Origin: Nostoc sp. NMS2
GTDB lineage: Bacteria; Cyanobacteriota; Cyanobacteriia; Cyanobacteriales; Nostocaceae
DNA: 52,257 bases
Reading direction: 5' to 3'
Assembly (NCBI RefSeq): GCF_017115105.1
Contig: NZ_JABXKH010000158.1
Location: 1 to 52,257 of the forward strand
The notes under the pieces are model-generated. The model ran no database searches and was not told the origin of the DNA. It saw only the letters and a program-made list of their open reading frames with translations. This document shows positions 32,794 through 41,605 of the stretch, piece after piece (the stretch's first letter is position 1; each line of letters starts with the position of its first letter). A program made the position numbers and the translations under genes.

Positions 32794-33504
32794 GTGTGGA
32801 ACTTGAAAACTGGTATTTTACTACTCACACTGAGTTGCATAATTGCAACTGGTATAGCAGTATATCTGATTGGCGGCATTGAACCAGCACAAATTCAGGC
32901 TTTGCTGAAATCTTCTGGTATCTGGGCACCTATTATTTATGTTGGTTTGTACGTTGTGGCAACTATGTTAGTTCTGCCCTCAACAGTGTTGAATTTGACT
33001 GGAGGTGCAATTTTTGGCCCTTGGCTGGGTACTTTCTGGACTAGTGTTGGAGCAGTTATTGCAGCAATAATTGCTTTCGTTTTTACTAGAACCATTGGAC
33101 GACAAACAGTTGCAAAACGACTAGCAGGACGCTGGCAAGCGATGGATGCTGAGGTACGGCGTGGAGGGCTTTTTTATATGTTTGCTATCCGACTAGTACC
33201 AATCATGCCTTATGGCTTGGTAAACTTTGTTGCTGGACTGACTTCGATTAGCTTTAAAGATTATGTTCTAGGCACAACACTTGGTACTGTTCCTAGTGTC
33301 TTACCTTTTGTACTACTAGGTAGTTCTGGTTTAAAAGCAGTCAAAACAGGTGATTTTTTGCCGCTAGTACTCGCCTTGGGCTTAACTGGAATACTGGTAG
33401 CAGGGTCTACTTGGTATCGCCATCGTCGAACTTTTCCTAAAAAAGCTGTAGAAAGCCTTAAAGAATCTGACTCTTCAGATGACATCAACCCGAAGAATAA
33501 ATAA
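32794..33504 (+). CDS. VTT/TVP38-TMEM64 family membrane protein
   Basis: A 236-residue polytopic membrane protein starting at GTG. It has the VTT (SNARE-associated/DedA-like) core: LPSTVLNLTGGAIFGPWLGTF with the conserved Gly-rich re-entrant motif, FTRTIGRQTVAKRL, then FAIRLVPIMPYGLVNFVAGLT with the conserved Arg and Pro, and two further helices. Members of this superfamily have been linked to lipid scrambling or proton-coupled transport. The glycosyltransferase gene follows 108 bp downstream in the same direction, which fits a role in lipid-linked sugar metabolism, but that is inference. Confidence 0.88.
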   Translation: MWNLKTGILLLTLSCIIATGIAVYLIGGIEPAQIQALLKSSGIWAPIIYVGLYVVATMLVLPSTVLNLTGGAIFGPWLGTFWTSVGAVIAAIIAFVFTRTIGRQTVAKRLAGRWQAMDAEVRRGGLFYMFAIRLVPIMPYGLVNFVAGLTSISFKDYVLGTTLGTVPSVLPFVLLGSSGLKAVKTGDFLPLVLALGLTGILVAGSTWYRHRRTFPKKAVESLKESDSSDDINPKNK

Positions 33505-33612
33505 ACTATAACAATCTGACTTGAATCTTGCTAAGTATGCTGATAACCAAACCCTTTATCATGAGAAGCAGTCTCTCAGCTTTGGTGTTGCAAAATTAAA
33601 CGGAATTCCTAG

Positions 33613-34623
33613 ATGATACCAAAGTATTCATTGATTGTTCCAATTTATAACGAAGAAGAAATTATACCCGAACTATACCGCAGGCTGAGTGCAGTAATGA
33701 ATCGGCTAGATGGTCTTGTCGAATTAATTTTAATCAATGATGGTAGCCGCGATCGCTCTTTACAACTATTGCGAGAACTCCATCAAAAAGATCCGCGCAT
33801 TTGCTACTTGAGCTTTGCTCGTAACTTTGGTCATCAAATTGCAGTTACTGCTGGTCTTAATTTTGTCCGGGGTCAAGTTATTATCATTCTTGATGCTGAC
33901 TTACAAGATCCGCCAGAACTAATCCCAGACATGATTGAAAAATGGCGACAGGGCTATCAGGTCGTCTACGCTCAACGGACTCAACGCCTCAAGGAAGGAT
34001 GGTTTAAGCGTTTTACTGCCTACTACTTTTATCGCCTCCTCAAGAAGCTTGCAGATGTAGATATTCCTACTGATACTGGTGATTTTTGTTTAATGGATCG
34101 GCAAATCGTAGATATTCTCAATTCTATGCCAGAACGCACCCGCTATATTCGTGGTCTGCGTTCTTGGGTTGGCTTTCAGCAAACAGCAATTCGGTTCGAG
34201 CGCGATCCCCGCTTTGCTGGGGAAGTTAAATACACTTTCAGCAAATCTTTGGCCCTTGCCATTAATGGTTTAGTATCTTTTTCGATAGTGCCACTGCGGT
34301 TATCAACCTACTTAGGCTTATTAGCGGCGGCGGCGGCCATCTTCATGGCTTTATTAATCTTGTATTGGCGGCTTTTTCTCCCCCATTCGCCTTTAACTGG
34401 GTTCACGATTATTTTGATGGCAATTTTCTTTCTTGGATCTGTGCAGTTAGTCAGTGTTGGCATCTTAGGCGAATATATAGGGCGTATCTATGAAGAAGTT
34501 AAAGCTAGACCCCTTTATACTTTGGCAGAGGTAGGGGGCTTTTATTCCAAATCTCCCAATTCAACACATAATGGTGACAAACTAGTTGAGGCTCCCCACC
34601 TTAAAAGCGATGAAGATTCTTAA
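33613..34623 (+). CDS. Family 2 glycosyltransferase, dolichol-phosphate-mannose-synthase/GtrB-like
   Basis: A 336-residue membrane-bound glycosyltransferase. The GT-A nucleotide-sugar domain shows YSLIVPIYNEEEIIPEL, INDGSRD, FARNFGHQIAVTAGL and the metal-binding motif ILDADLQDPPE. Two C-terminal membrane helices follow (LLAAAAAIFMALLILYW and IILMAIFFLGSVQLVSVGIL). This is the plan of GtrB/ArnC/DPM1-like enzymes, which move a sugar from a nucleotide donor to a polyprenyl phosphate on the cytoplasmic face. It pairs with the VTT protein upstream. The sugar is not predictable. Confidence 0.9.
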   Translation: MIPKYSLIVPIYNEEEIIPELYRRLSAVMNRLDGLVELILINDGSRDRSLQLLRELHQKDPRICYLSFARNFGHQIAVTAGLNFVRGQVIIILDADLQDPPELIPDMIEKWRQGYQVVYAQRTQRLKEGWFKRFTAYYFYRLLKKLADVDIPTDTGDFCLMDRQIVDILNSMPERTRYIRGLRSWVGFQQTAIRFERDPRFAGEVKYTFSKSLALAINGLVSFSIVPLRLSTYLGLLAAAAAIFMALLILYWRLFLPHSPLTGFTIILMAIFFLGSVQLVSVGILGEYIGRIYEEVKARPLYTLAEVGGFYSKSPNSTHNGDKLVEAPHLKSDEDS

Positions 34624-34984
34624 GACACTTCTACCGCTTGCGGCCTCACTATCCGCCAGTTGTACAGAATTCATTCTTAATTCTGTTAGCGCTAGCGCGA
34701 CGTTTAGCCCGTCCTGATCCCTGAATTCTGTTTTGATAAATTTACATTTGAATTTGTTAAAAAGCTTGCTTTTTATCTCAAATCGTGAAACACTTCTATA
34801 TATAAATAAACTACGGTTCGTTGGTCGAGATAAAGTATTTTAACTGGTCTGGTTGAATTAGCCATAAATCGAGGCTACTGAGAAATCCTCAAGTAAATGG
34901 GTAAACAGATTTCTGAATATTTTGCAGCATCGATGGGGTGAAGACTTGATGCTTAAGACTTTATAGATGGGGGGGAAATTGTAA
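34624..34984. other. Leader region of the AsfA-like operon
   Basis: This 361-bp spacer contains a short dispersed repeat at about 34688-34718 (GCGCTAGCGCGACGTTTAGC) and AT-rich DNA before the flavoprotein gene. It presumably holds that operon's promoter; I cannot identify a specific operator or sulfur box. Confidence 0.4.
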
Positions 34985-36658
34985 ATGCTGAAGACGTTAA
35001 CAACCGATTTTGAACTCGACTTAGAAGCAGATGTGCTGGTGATTGGAGGTGGGCCGGCTGGAACTTGGGCAGCTTGGAGTGCTGCATCAAGTGGAGCTAG
35101 AGTTGTCCTGGTAGACAAAGGATATTGTGGTACGACTGGATGCGCTGCGGCATCTGGTAATGGTGTGTGGTATGTGCCACCCGATCCAGATGCACGAGAA
35201 ACTGCAAAGGCGAGTCGAGAATCGTTGGGTGGGTTTTTAGCCGATCGCAATTGGATGGATCGAGTACTGAATCAGACCTATATAAACGTCAATCAGTTAG
35301 CAGAGTGGGGTTATCCCTTCCCTACCGACGATGAAGGCAAACCCTATCGGCGATCGCTGCAAGGGCCTGAGTATATGCGGCTGATGCGGCGGCAAATTCA
35401 ACGCGCTGGAGTCAAGATTTTAGATAATAGCCCCGCCTTAGAATTACTGGTTGATGACGATGGTGCTGTTGGTGGTGCAACAGGTGTGAACCGTCAGACT
35501 GGTGAGAAATGGATAGTGCGATCGCAGTCCACAATTATCGCAACAGGTGGCTGTGCATTTCTCAGCAAAGCGTTAGGATGCAACGTCCTGACAGGGGATG
35601 GTTACTTAATGGCGGCAGAGGCAGGTGCCGAGATGTCGGGTATGGAATTTTCCAATGCTTATGGCATCTCTCCCGCCTTTTCTTCAGTCACCAAAACCCT
35701 GTTTTATAATTGGGCAACTTTCACCTCCGAAGACGGGACTGTAATTCCGGGGGCAAGTTCTCATAGACGGTCAGTAATTGCCCAAACATTACTGCAACAG
35801 CCAGTTTACGCCATCATAGACAAAGCAGCAGAATCGATGCGGCCATCTATGCGTTTAGCACAGCCAAACTTCTTTTTACCCTTTGACCGTGCGGGTATCG
35901 ATCCATTTACTCAACGTTTCCCTGTGACTCTGCGCCTAGAAGGAACTGTGCGCGGTACGGGAGGAATTCGGATTGTAGACGAGAGTTGTGCTAGTTCTGT
36001 ACGGGGACTCTATGCGGCTGGAGATGCAGCCACACGCGAACTGATTTGTGGCGGATTTACCGGCGGTGGTAGTCACAACGCGGCTTGGGCAATATCTTCT
36101 GGCTATTGGTCGGGGAAATCGGCTGCCGAATATAGCCGCAGTTTGGGAGAATACAAAACTCAACGTCATGTTAAGGGTGTTGGAGAGGTAGGATTACAGA
36201 GTGGGAGCGATCGCTCTCAAGCCTTGGCAACTGATGAAGTGATTCAAGCAGTCCAAGTTGAAGTATTCCCTTACGAAAAGAACTATTTCCGTACAGAACA
36301 AGGCTTAACCGAGTCTTTGGGTAAGCTAAATCATCTTTGGCAAGAACTCCGCAGTAGCCAGGTAACATCAGAGAAAGAGCTTCCCAGAGCGCGAGAAGCT
36401 GCGGCGATGGTAGCTACAGCACGCTGGATGTACAGCAGTGCCATTGAACGTAAAGAAACTCGTGGGATGCACAAACATCAAGATTATCCAGAACTTGATG
36501 CTAACCAGCAACATCACCTGATTAGTGGCGGATTAGATCGAGTTTGGGTGAAGAGTCAGCCGCTACTGAATGCAGAAGATATTTCCCAATCTAAAATCGT
36601 TCGACTGAGCGAAGTCGAAGTCCAAAATCTAAAATTCAAAATAGGAGCAGTTGTGTGA
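34985..36658 (+). CDS. FAD-dependent oxidoreductase, AsfA-like (adenylylsulfate-reductase-alpha/fumarate-reductase family)
   Basis: A 557-residue soluble flavoprotein of the fumarate-reductase/AprA fold. It has an N-terminal GGGPAG dinucleotide motif at 21-26, with the acidic residue 20 or so later in VVLVDKGYCGTTGCAAASGNG, and the second FAD motif VRGLYAAGDAATRE followed by GGFTGGGSHNAAWA. The stop overlaps the start of the ferredoxin gene by four bases, so the two are translationally coupled. A substrate-binding lipoprotein follows. This flavoprotein, ferredoxin, binding-protein order and the family match asfA-asfB-asfC, needed for aryl-sulfonate desulfonation in Pseudomonas putida. I infer that it supplies electrons to, or carries out, reductive or oxygenative C-S cleavage. 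An assimilatory or fumarate-type role is less likely in this context. Confidence 0.8.
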   Translation: MLKTLTTDFELDLEADVLVIGGGPAGTWAAWSAASSGARVVLVDKGYCGTTGCAAASGNGVWYVPPDPDARETAKASRESLGGFLADRNWMDRVLNQTYINVNQLAEWGYPFPTDDEGKPYRRSLQGPEYMRLMRRQIQRAGVKILDNSPALELLVDDDGAVGGATGVNRQTGEKWIVRSQSTIIATGGCAFLSKALGCNVLTGDGYLMAAEAGAEMSGMEFSNAYGISPAFSSVTKTLFYNWATFTSEDGTVIPGASSHRRSVIAQTLLQQPVYAIIDKAAESMRPSMRLAQPNFFLPFDRAGIDPFTQRFPVTLRLEGTVRGTGGIRIVDESCASSVRGLYAAGDAATRELICGGFTGGGSHNAAWAISSGYWSGKSAAEYSRSLGEYKTQRHVKGVGEVGLQSGSDRSQALATDEVIQAVQVEVFPYEKNYFRTEQGLTESLGKLNHLWQELRSSQVTSEKELPRAREAAAMVATARWMYSSAIERKETRGMHKHQDYPELDANQQHHLISGGLDRVWVKSQPLLNAEDISQSKIVRLSEVEVQNLKFKIGAVV

Positions 36659-36984
36659 TTGAGTTGGTCAGCGAATCGCGGTGCATAAAATGTAATATCT
36701 GCGTGAACATTTGTCCAACCAACGTGTTTGACCGTGTGCCAGATGGTCCGCCAACCATTGCTCGACAGAGTGACTGTCAAACCTGTTATATGTGCGAATT
36801 GTATTGTCCAGTTGATGCTCTTTATGTAGCACCAGAAAGCGATATGAAAACTTCAGTCAACGAGGCAGAATTGGCAGAAGTTGGGCTACTGGGTAGTTAC
36901 CGGGAAAACATCGGTTGGGGACACAAACGTACATCAACAGCAAAAGCCGATCAAACATTCCAAATTTTGAAGCAGTTGAAATAG
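36655..36984 (+). CDS. Two-cluster 4Fe-4S ferredoxin, AsfB-like
   Basis: A 109-residue ferredoxin starting at the GTG that overlaps the flavoprotein stop (GTGTGA). The eight cluster cysteines are C10, C13, C16, C20 and C41, C44, C47, C51, in the CxxCxxCxxxCP arrangement of a 2x[4Fe-4S] protein related to AprB. The C-terminal 50 residues are polar and carry no further cysteines. The tight coupling makes it the electron-transfer partner of the upstream FAD protein. Free ferredoxins rarely end in such a tail, which could dock the partner subunit. Confidence 0.87.
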   Translation: MIELVSESRCIKCNICVNICPTNVFDRVPDGPPTIARQSDCQTCYMCELYCPVDALYVAPESDMKTSVNEAELAEVGLLGSYRENIGWGHKRTSTAKADQTFQILKQLK

Positions 36985-37009
36985 TAACGTGATGTGCAAC
37001 TTATTCTTA

Positions 37010-37105
37010 GAACCCCGCTTCCATTCCTCTCCCCCACAGGGAGAGAGGCTTTGATTCTTGCTCCCCTTCCCTTGTAGGGAAGGGGTTGGGGGTTAGGTCT
37101 AAGAG
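37010..37105. repeat. Double-hairpin repeat between ferredoxin and binding-protein genes
   Basis: CCTCTCCCCCACAGGGAGAGAGG and CCCCTTCCCTTG / GGGAAGGGG form two adjacent hairpins followed by TTGGGGGTTAGG. The composition matches the core of the 146-bp element in vapC (12255-12400) and the one at 22330-22430. Here it separates two genes that should belong to one operon and might attenuate read-through. Confidence 0.7.
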
Positions 37106-37149
37106 AAAGTTACACACGGCGAGCGTATAATACGGCGGAGAAAATAGTC

Positions 37150-38199
37150 ATGCTGTCGTTACCAGTAGTAACAGGTTCTATCAGTAAAAATAAATTTACT
37201 TCCAGATTATCAACTTCAGTGGCTTGTGTTCTACTGCTACTAACTACAGCATGTAGCCAAGGCGAAACCAAATCTGCTCAATCCATTGAGGCTGTTAATG
37301 TCAACAATGTCGCTACATCTAATAAAATTTCTACCCTACGAATAGGTTATGTAGGTAGTTCAGAACCTACAGGATCGCTTGGTTGGGCAAAGAAAAAGGG
37401 AATATTAGAACGTGAGTTGCAAAAAGTGGGATTTAAAAACATTACTTTTGCAAGATTTCCTAACGGGCCGGATCTAAATGAGGCGCTTGTCGCAGGTAAA
37501 TTAGATGTTGGTTCTTTAGGCGATACACCAGCCATAGTTTTGAGAGCTAGGGGTCAGGAAACCCGACTGCTGCGGATTAGCCAATTTAATACAACTGCTT
37601 GGTTAGTGGCGAAAAAGCATGGTGCGCGATCGCTTGCTGAACTTAAAGGTCAAAAAATAGCTACCCAAAAAGGTTCTTATATGCATCGATACCTGCTGGG
37701 TCTGTTAGCTGAAGCTAAAATTGCCAAAGATGTAAAAGTTGTCCACTTGATGACTACTGAGGCAAAAGCTGCTTTAGAACGTGGTGATGTAGCTGCTTAT
37801 GCAACCTCAAGCGATCTGGGGCCTTTTCTGAAATCACAAGGGTTTCCAGTGATTGATTCTTCTGCAAATCATAAAGGTCTTTCAGGGACATCATTAGTTG
37901 TAGCAACTGAAAGTTTTCTGGCAAAACAGCCTGATTTTCCACAGAAATTTAATGCAATTCTCACAGAAGCAGCCAAGGATTTAAAAGCTAATTCTGAAGA
38001 ATATTATCAGTATCATGCTCAAACTACTAAATATCCCATCGATATTATAAAAGTATCGTTCCCACTCAAACAGGTATCAGAAGAACCATTACCAGCCGAG
38101 GGAGTAAAACTTTTAGAGGGAACAAAGAAATTTTTAGTCTCGCAGGGTTTAGCAAAGTCGGACTTTAAATTAACTGATTGGGTTGCTGAAGAGAAATAG
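37150..38199 (+). CDS. Sulfonate-type ABC substrate-binding lipoprotein (AsfC/SsuA-like)
   Basis: A 349-residue periplasmic binding protein with a signal peptide and lipobox TTAC (Cys about 36). The mature part has the SsuA/NMT1 fold pattern: RIGYVGSSEPTGSLGWAKKK, FPNGPDLNEALVAGKLDVGSLGDTPAI, LKGQKIATQKGSYMHRYLLG. It differs clearly from the three binding proteins further right. It follows the AsfA/AsfB-like pair by 165 bp in the same direction, the position of asfC in Pseudomonas. It would deliver a sulfonate to an ABC permease; none is adjacent, so SsuBC at 26-28 kb is the only candidate in view. Confidence 0.85.
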   Translation: MLSLPVVTGSISKNKFTSRLSTSVACVLLLLTTACSQGETKSAQSIEAVNVNNVATSNKISTLRIGYVGSSEPTGSLGWAKKKGILERELQKVGFKNITFARFPNGPDLNEALVAGKLDVGSLGDTPAIVLRARGQETRLLRISQFNTTAWLVAKKHGARSLAELKGQKIATQKGSYMHRYLLGLLAEAKIAKDVKVVHLMTTEAKAALERGDVAAYATSSDLGPFLKSQGFPVIDSSANHKGLSGTSLVVATESFLAKQPDFPQKFNAILTEAAKDLKANSEEYYQYHAQTTKYPIDIIKVSFPLKQVSEEPLPAEGVKLLEGTKKFLVSQGLAKSDFKLTDWVAEEK

Positions 38200-38202
38200 G
38201 GA

Positions 38203-38265
38203 GTGGGGAGTGGGGAGTGGGGAAGTGGGGGAGATGAGGGAGATGAGGGAGATGAGGAGGCAGAA
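38203..38265. repeat. G-rich minisatellite
   Basis: GGGGAGTGGGGAGTGGGGA followed by four GATGAGG units, starting three bases after the binding-protein stop. It is the same type as the run upstream of hemN. Confidence 0.85.
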
Positions 38266-38330
38266 ATCAGTAACTTTTTTGAGCAAGAAAAACAAATTTT
38301 TGTAATTAAGTCTTTCAAAAGCGCAATTTT

Positions 38331-38638
38331 CAGGCTCAAAGGTGCAACTTCCAGGCTCAAAGGTGCAACTTCCAAGCTCAAAGGTGCAACTTCCAAGCTC
38401 AAAGGCTCAACTTCCAGGCTCAAAGGTGCAACTTTCAAGCTCAAAGGCTCAACTTCCAGGTTCAAAGGCTCAACTTCCAAGCTCAAAGGTGCAACTTCCA
38501 AGCTCAGAGGTGCAACTTCCAGGCTCAAAGGTGCAACTTTCAAGCTCAAAGGCTCAACTTCCAGGTTCAAAGGCTCAACTTCCAAGCTCAAAGGTGCAAC
38601 TTCCAGGTTCAAAGGCTCAACTTCCAGGTTCAAAGGCT
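38331..38638. repeat. 21-bp tandem array, 14 full units plus a partial
   Basis: Units start CAGGCTCAAAGGTGCAAC and are 21 bp long; 14 are complete and a fifteenth is partial. Variation is confined to a few positions (CAGG/CAAG, CTC/TTC, GGTGC/GGCTC), and variants are interleaved, as expected from unequal exchange. Because 21 is a multiple of three, frames stay open on both strands and give heptapeptide repeats. I do not regard them as genes, as no start with a ribosome site or family is apparent. The array lies between the AsfC-like gene and the first amidohydrolase gene, and is related to the array at 11851-11950. Confidence 0.95.
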
Positions 38639-38700
38639 TTTTGTTTTCCTCGTGGCTCCTGCCTTTTGACTAATTTATCTAAAAATTCAGGTAAAATGCT

Positions 38701-40182
38701 ATGACTATTGCACTAGAACGTCCCAGAAAAACCAAGTCTGCTCAAATTCGGGAAAAACTGGGTTATCCGATCGTTGATACTGATGTACATACCCAAGAAT
38801 TTCCCCCAGCATTCTTAGACTATTTAGAGCAAGTTGCTGGAACTGCGATCGCAGAGCGTTTCCAAGAACACTTACCCGGTGCATCTCGCTCTAAATGGTT
38901 TAAGCAATCTTGGGATGAACGCCGCACTTACCGCACCGCCCGTCCTCCTTTCTGGACTCGTCCCACTAACGATGCTTTAAATTTAGCTACCGTTAGTTTG
39001 CCAAAGTTGTTGCACGAACGCTTGCAAGAAGCTGGTACAGACTTTGCCGTTGTGTACCCCAATTTGGCAACGATGGCCCCACACATCGGTCATGAAGAGA
39101 TGCGGCGGGCTGTTTGTCGTGCAGCTAATACCTATCACGCTGATATTTTCCGCCCTTATAGCGATCGCTTAACACCCATTGCTGCCATCCCCATGCATAC
39201 GCCCGAAGAAGCGATCGCAGAATTGGAATATGCGGTGAAAGTGCTAGGACTCAAAGCAATTCAAATCCCCGGACATATCCGCCGGCCCATTCCTGCCTTT
39301 GAGAAGTATGGCGAAGAAGTCGCCAACGAAGCTATTTGGATTGATACCTTTGGCTTGGATAGCAAATATGATTACGATCCTTTCTGGGCAAAGTGCGTAG
39401 AACTGAAAGTTGTACCCACCACCCACTCTTCCGGTATGGGTTGGATAAATCGGCGTTCCATTAGCAATTACCAATACAACCATATTGGTCATTTTGCATC
39501 GGCTGCGGAAGCATTATGTAAATCTTTATTCTTTGGTGGTGTAACTCACCGCTTCCCCACACTCAAGTTTGCTTTCTTAGAAGGAGGTTCAGCTTGGGGT
39601 GCTAGTTTGTACACCGATTTAATTTGGCACTGGGATACCCGCAATAAAGATCATTTGGTGGAAAATAACAATCCCGCTAATATCGATCGCGAAGAATTGC
39701 TAGAACTCTATACCCGTTATGGTGGTGAATTAGTACATGGTCGTTTGGATCAACTAGGTAGTGGTCTAGGTTTCCACGCTGAGTTAGTAGCGCCGTTAGA
39801 ACCAGGTGATTTAGATGAATTCGCCGTTGCAGGAATTACCAAGCCAGAAGATATCCGCGATCGCTTTTTGAATCATTTTTACTTCGGCACAGAATCAGAT
39901 GATACCCGTGTAGCTCAAGCTTTTAACCGGAAAGCTAACCCTTATGGCGATCGTGTTAAAGCTTTCTTGGGTTCCGATTCTGGTCATTGGGATGTACCTG
40001 ATATTACTGCGATCGCAGCTAATACTTATTCAATGGTAGAACGCAAGATTATCAGCGAAGAAGATTTGCAATATTTCCTGTCAATTCATCCCTTGGAGTT
40101 ATACACCAGTCTGAATCGTGACTTCTTTAAAGGTACGACTGTGGAGAAGGCGGCGAATGAATTTTTGGAGAGTAAGGAGTAG
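38701..40182 (+). CDS. Amidohydrolase_2 family metal-dependent hydrolase, copy 1
   Basis: A 493-residue TIM-barrel hydrolase of the amidohydrolase_2/ACMSD-related group. The N-terminal metal motif is D26-T-D28-V-H30-x-x-E33, the DxDxHxxE form, with HSSGMGW and LEGGSAWGASLY in the middle and GSDSGHWDVPD carrying the late Asp near 426. Members hydrolyse or decarboxylate cyclic or aromatic acids using one divalent metal. The protein is soluble, with no signal peptide. A second copy at 41606 has the same length and long identical runs. The position after the AsfABC-like genes suggests action on the carbon skeleton or a leaving group of an aromatic or amide sulfonate, which is inference. Confidence 0.85.
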   Translation: MTIALERPRKTKSAQIREKLGYPIVDTDVHTQEFPPAFLDYLEQVAGTAIAERFQEHLPGASRSKWFKQSWDERRTYRTARPPFWTRPTNDALNLATVSLPKLLHERLQEAGTDFAVVYPNLATMAPHIGHEEMRRAVCRAANTYHADIFRPYSDRLTPIAAIPMHTPEEAIAELEYAVKVLGLKAIQIPGHIRRPIPAFEKYGEEVANEAIWIDTFGLDSKYDYDPFWAKCVELKVVPTTHSSGMGWINRRSISNYQYNHIGHFASAAEALCKSLFFGGVTHRFPTLKFAFLEGGSAWGASLYTDLIWHWDTRNKDHLVENNNPANIDREELLELYTRYGGELVHGRLDQLGSGLGFHAELVAPLEPGDLDEFAVAGITKPEDIRDRFLNHFYFGTESDDTRVAQAFNRKANPYGDRVKAFLGSDSGHWDVPDITAIAANTYSMVERKIISEEDLQYFLSIHPLELYTSLNRDFFKGTTVEKAANEFLESKE

Positions 40183-40291
40183 AGGGAGATAAAACAAACT
40201 CATAACTTATTACTGTCCGTTCGCTCATTTTTTTTAGCGTTGAAGAAATTGGCTAGGAAATAGAGACTGAAAACTAACTAAGGGATGATGT

Positions 40292-41533
40292 ATGGCGACA
40301 GACACCAAAAGATCACAAGTCATGCTCCGTGCTTTTGATTCTAGAAATTTTAAACTGTTCTACACAGGTCAAGCAATTTCTCTGATTGGTACGTCAATGA
40401 CCCAGGTAGCTACTAGCTGGCTGGTATATCGCCTTACTGATTCTGCTTTATTATTGGGTGTAGTTGGTTTTGCCAGCCAAATTCCCACATTGCTTTTAAT
40501 TCCTCTGGGTGGAATCATCGCTGATCGCTCCAAGCGTCACCATATTCTCCTTATCGCCCAAATTTTGGGAATGCTGCGGTCTTTAGCTCTAACGTGGCTA
40601 GCACTAAGCGGTACGATTAACATCTGGTACATTGCGTTTCTTGGTGTGTTGCAGGGGATAATCAACGCCTTCGATATTCCAACTCGACAAGCCTTTCTAC
40701 CGGAAACAGTCAGTAAGGAAAATCTCGGTAATGGCTTTGCCTTGTACTCTTCCCTTGTGAGTGTCACCAGTATGCTGGGCCAGGCGATCGCAGGTTTGTT
40801 GATTGCGGCTGTAGGTTCAGGGTTGTGTTTCCTTGTCGATAGTATCAGTTACATTGCTGTAATTATTGCTCTTTTAGCAATAAGGCTCGATCTCAAAAAA
40901 GCTGTCATTTCTACACGCAAACCTCTAGAAGAATTGAGAACTAGCTTGAACTACGCCATAGGGTTTTTGCCAATTCGCTCTATCTTGATTGGTTCGTCTT
41001 TAGTCTGCTGCGTCTGGGGATTTTACTTAGCTTTGGGGCCGATTTTTGCTAAGGAGATTTTACAAGGCGGGCCTAACACCTTTGGTTTCTTGATGACAGC
41101 TTCTAGTTTAGGAACCTTAGCTGGTGGTATCTATTTAACTAGGCAAGGAAATGTAAATGGATTAGGTAAAGTTTTGGTACTGGGCATAGCTTTTATGGGA
41201 GTGAGCCTGATTGTCTTTGCCCTATCCCATGTGTTCTGGCTTTCGTTCCTATCGCTTTTGGCGGCTGGTTTCGGCTTTATTTTGCAGATAATTGCTGGAC
41301 GAACTCTACTTCAGTTATTGGTGAGCGATGAAAATCGTGGTCAAATCACAGGTCTTTACGTTATGGCATCTACAGGCGCAGTACCTATAGGTAACTTGAT
41401 AGCTGGCGCACTGGCAAGCCGCATCGGTGCTGTCAATAGTATCATCCTTGGTGCGAGTTTCTGTATTCTCGGCTCACTCTTTTTTATGCAACAGATTTCT
41501 ACTTTCCACGATCGAGTAATTCGTAATTTATAA
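40292..41533 (+). CDS. MFS transporter (EntS/MFS_3-like)
   Basis: A 413-residue 12-helix major facilitator. The N-terminal FKLFYTGQAISLIGTSMTQVATSW and GGIIADRSKRHHILL (motif A between helices 2 and 3) are those of the MFS_3/EntS-type exporters, as is FDIPTRQAFLPETV. It lies between the two amidohydrolase copies in the same direction, with about 110 and 70 bp gaps, so the three are likely one unit. An exporter of a desulfonation or hydrolysis product, or an importer of the amidohydrolase substrate, would fit. Confidence 0.87.
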   Translation: MATDTKRSQVMLRAFDSRNFKLFYTGQAISLIGTSMTQVATSWLVYRLTDSALLLGVVGFASQIPTLLLIPLGGIIADRSKRHHILLIAQILGMLRSLALTWLALSGTINIWYIAFLGVLQGIINAFDIPTRQAFLPETVSKENLGNGFALYSSLVSVTSMLGQAIAGLLIAAVGSGLCFLVDSISYIAVIIALLAIRLDLKKAVISTRKPLEELRTSLNYAIGFLPIRSILIGSSLVCCVWGFYLALGPIFAKEILQGGPNTFGFLMTASSLGTLAGGIYLTRQGNVNGLGKVLVLGIAFMGVSLIVFALSHVFWLSFLSLLAAGFGFILQIIAGRTLLQLLVSDENRGQITGLYVMASTGAVPIGNLIAGALASRIGAVNSIILGASFCILGSLFFMQQISTFHDRVIRNL

Positions 41534-41549
41534 CTCAATACTCTTGTAC

Positions 41550-41572
41550 AGACGCAATTAATCGCGTCTTTA
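41550..41572 (+). terminator. Hairpin after the MFS gene
   Basis: AGACGC and GCGTCT pair around AATTAATC and are followed by TTTA. This is a common dispersed Nostoc palindrome. It lies 17 bp after the MFS stop and might end or weaken transcription before the second amidohydrolase gene. Confidence 0.45.
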
Positions 41573-41605
41573 CTCACCACTTATGACTCAAATTAGGAGG
41601 TTATC

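Noticed and set aside
38019..38704. Long open frames on both strands across the 21-bp array, giving heptapeptide repeats such as LKGATS or LEVAPLS.
   Set aside because: A 21-bp period keeps all frames free of stops once one unit is free. No ribosome site, start context or homologous protein is apparent, and three frames are open at once.
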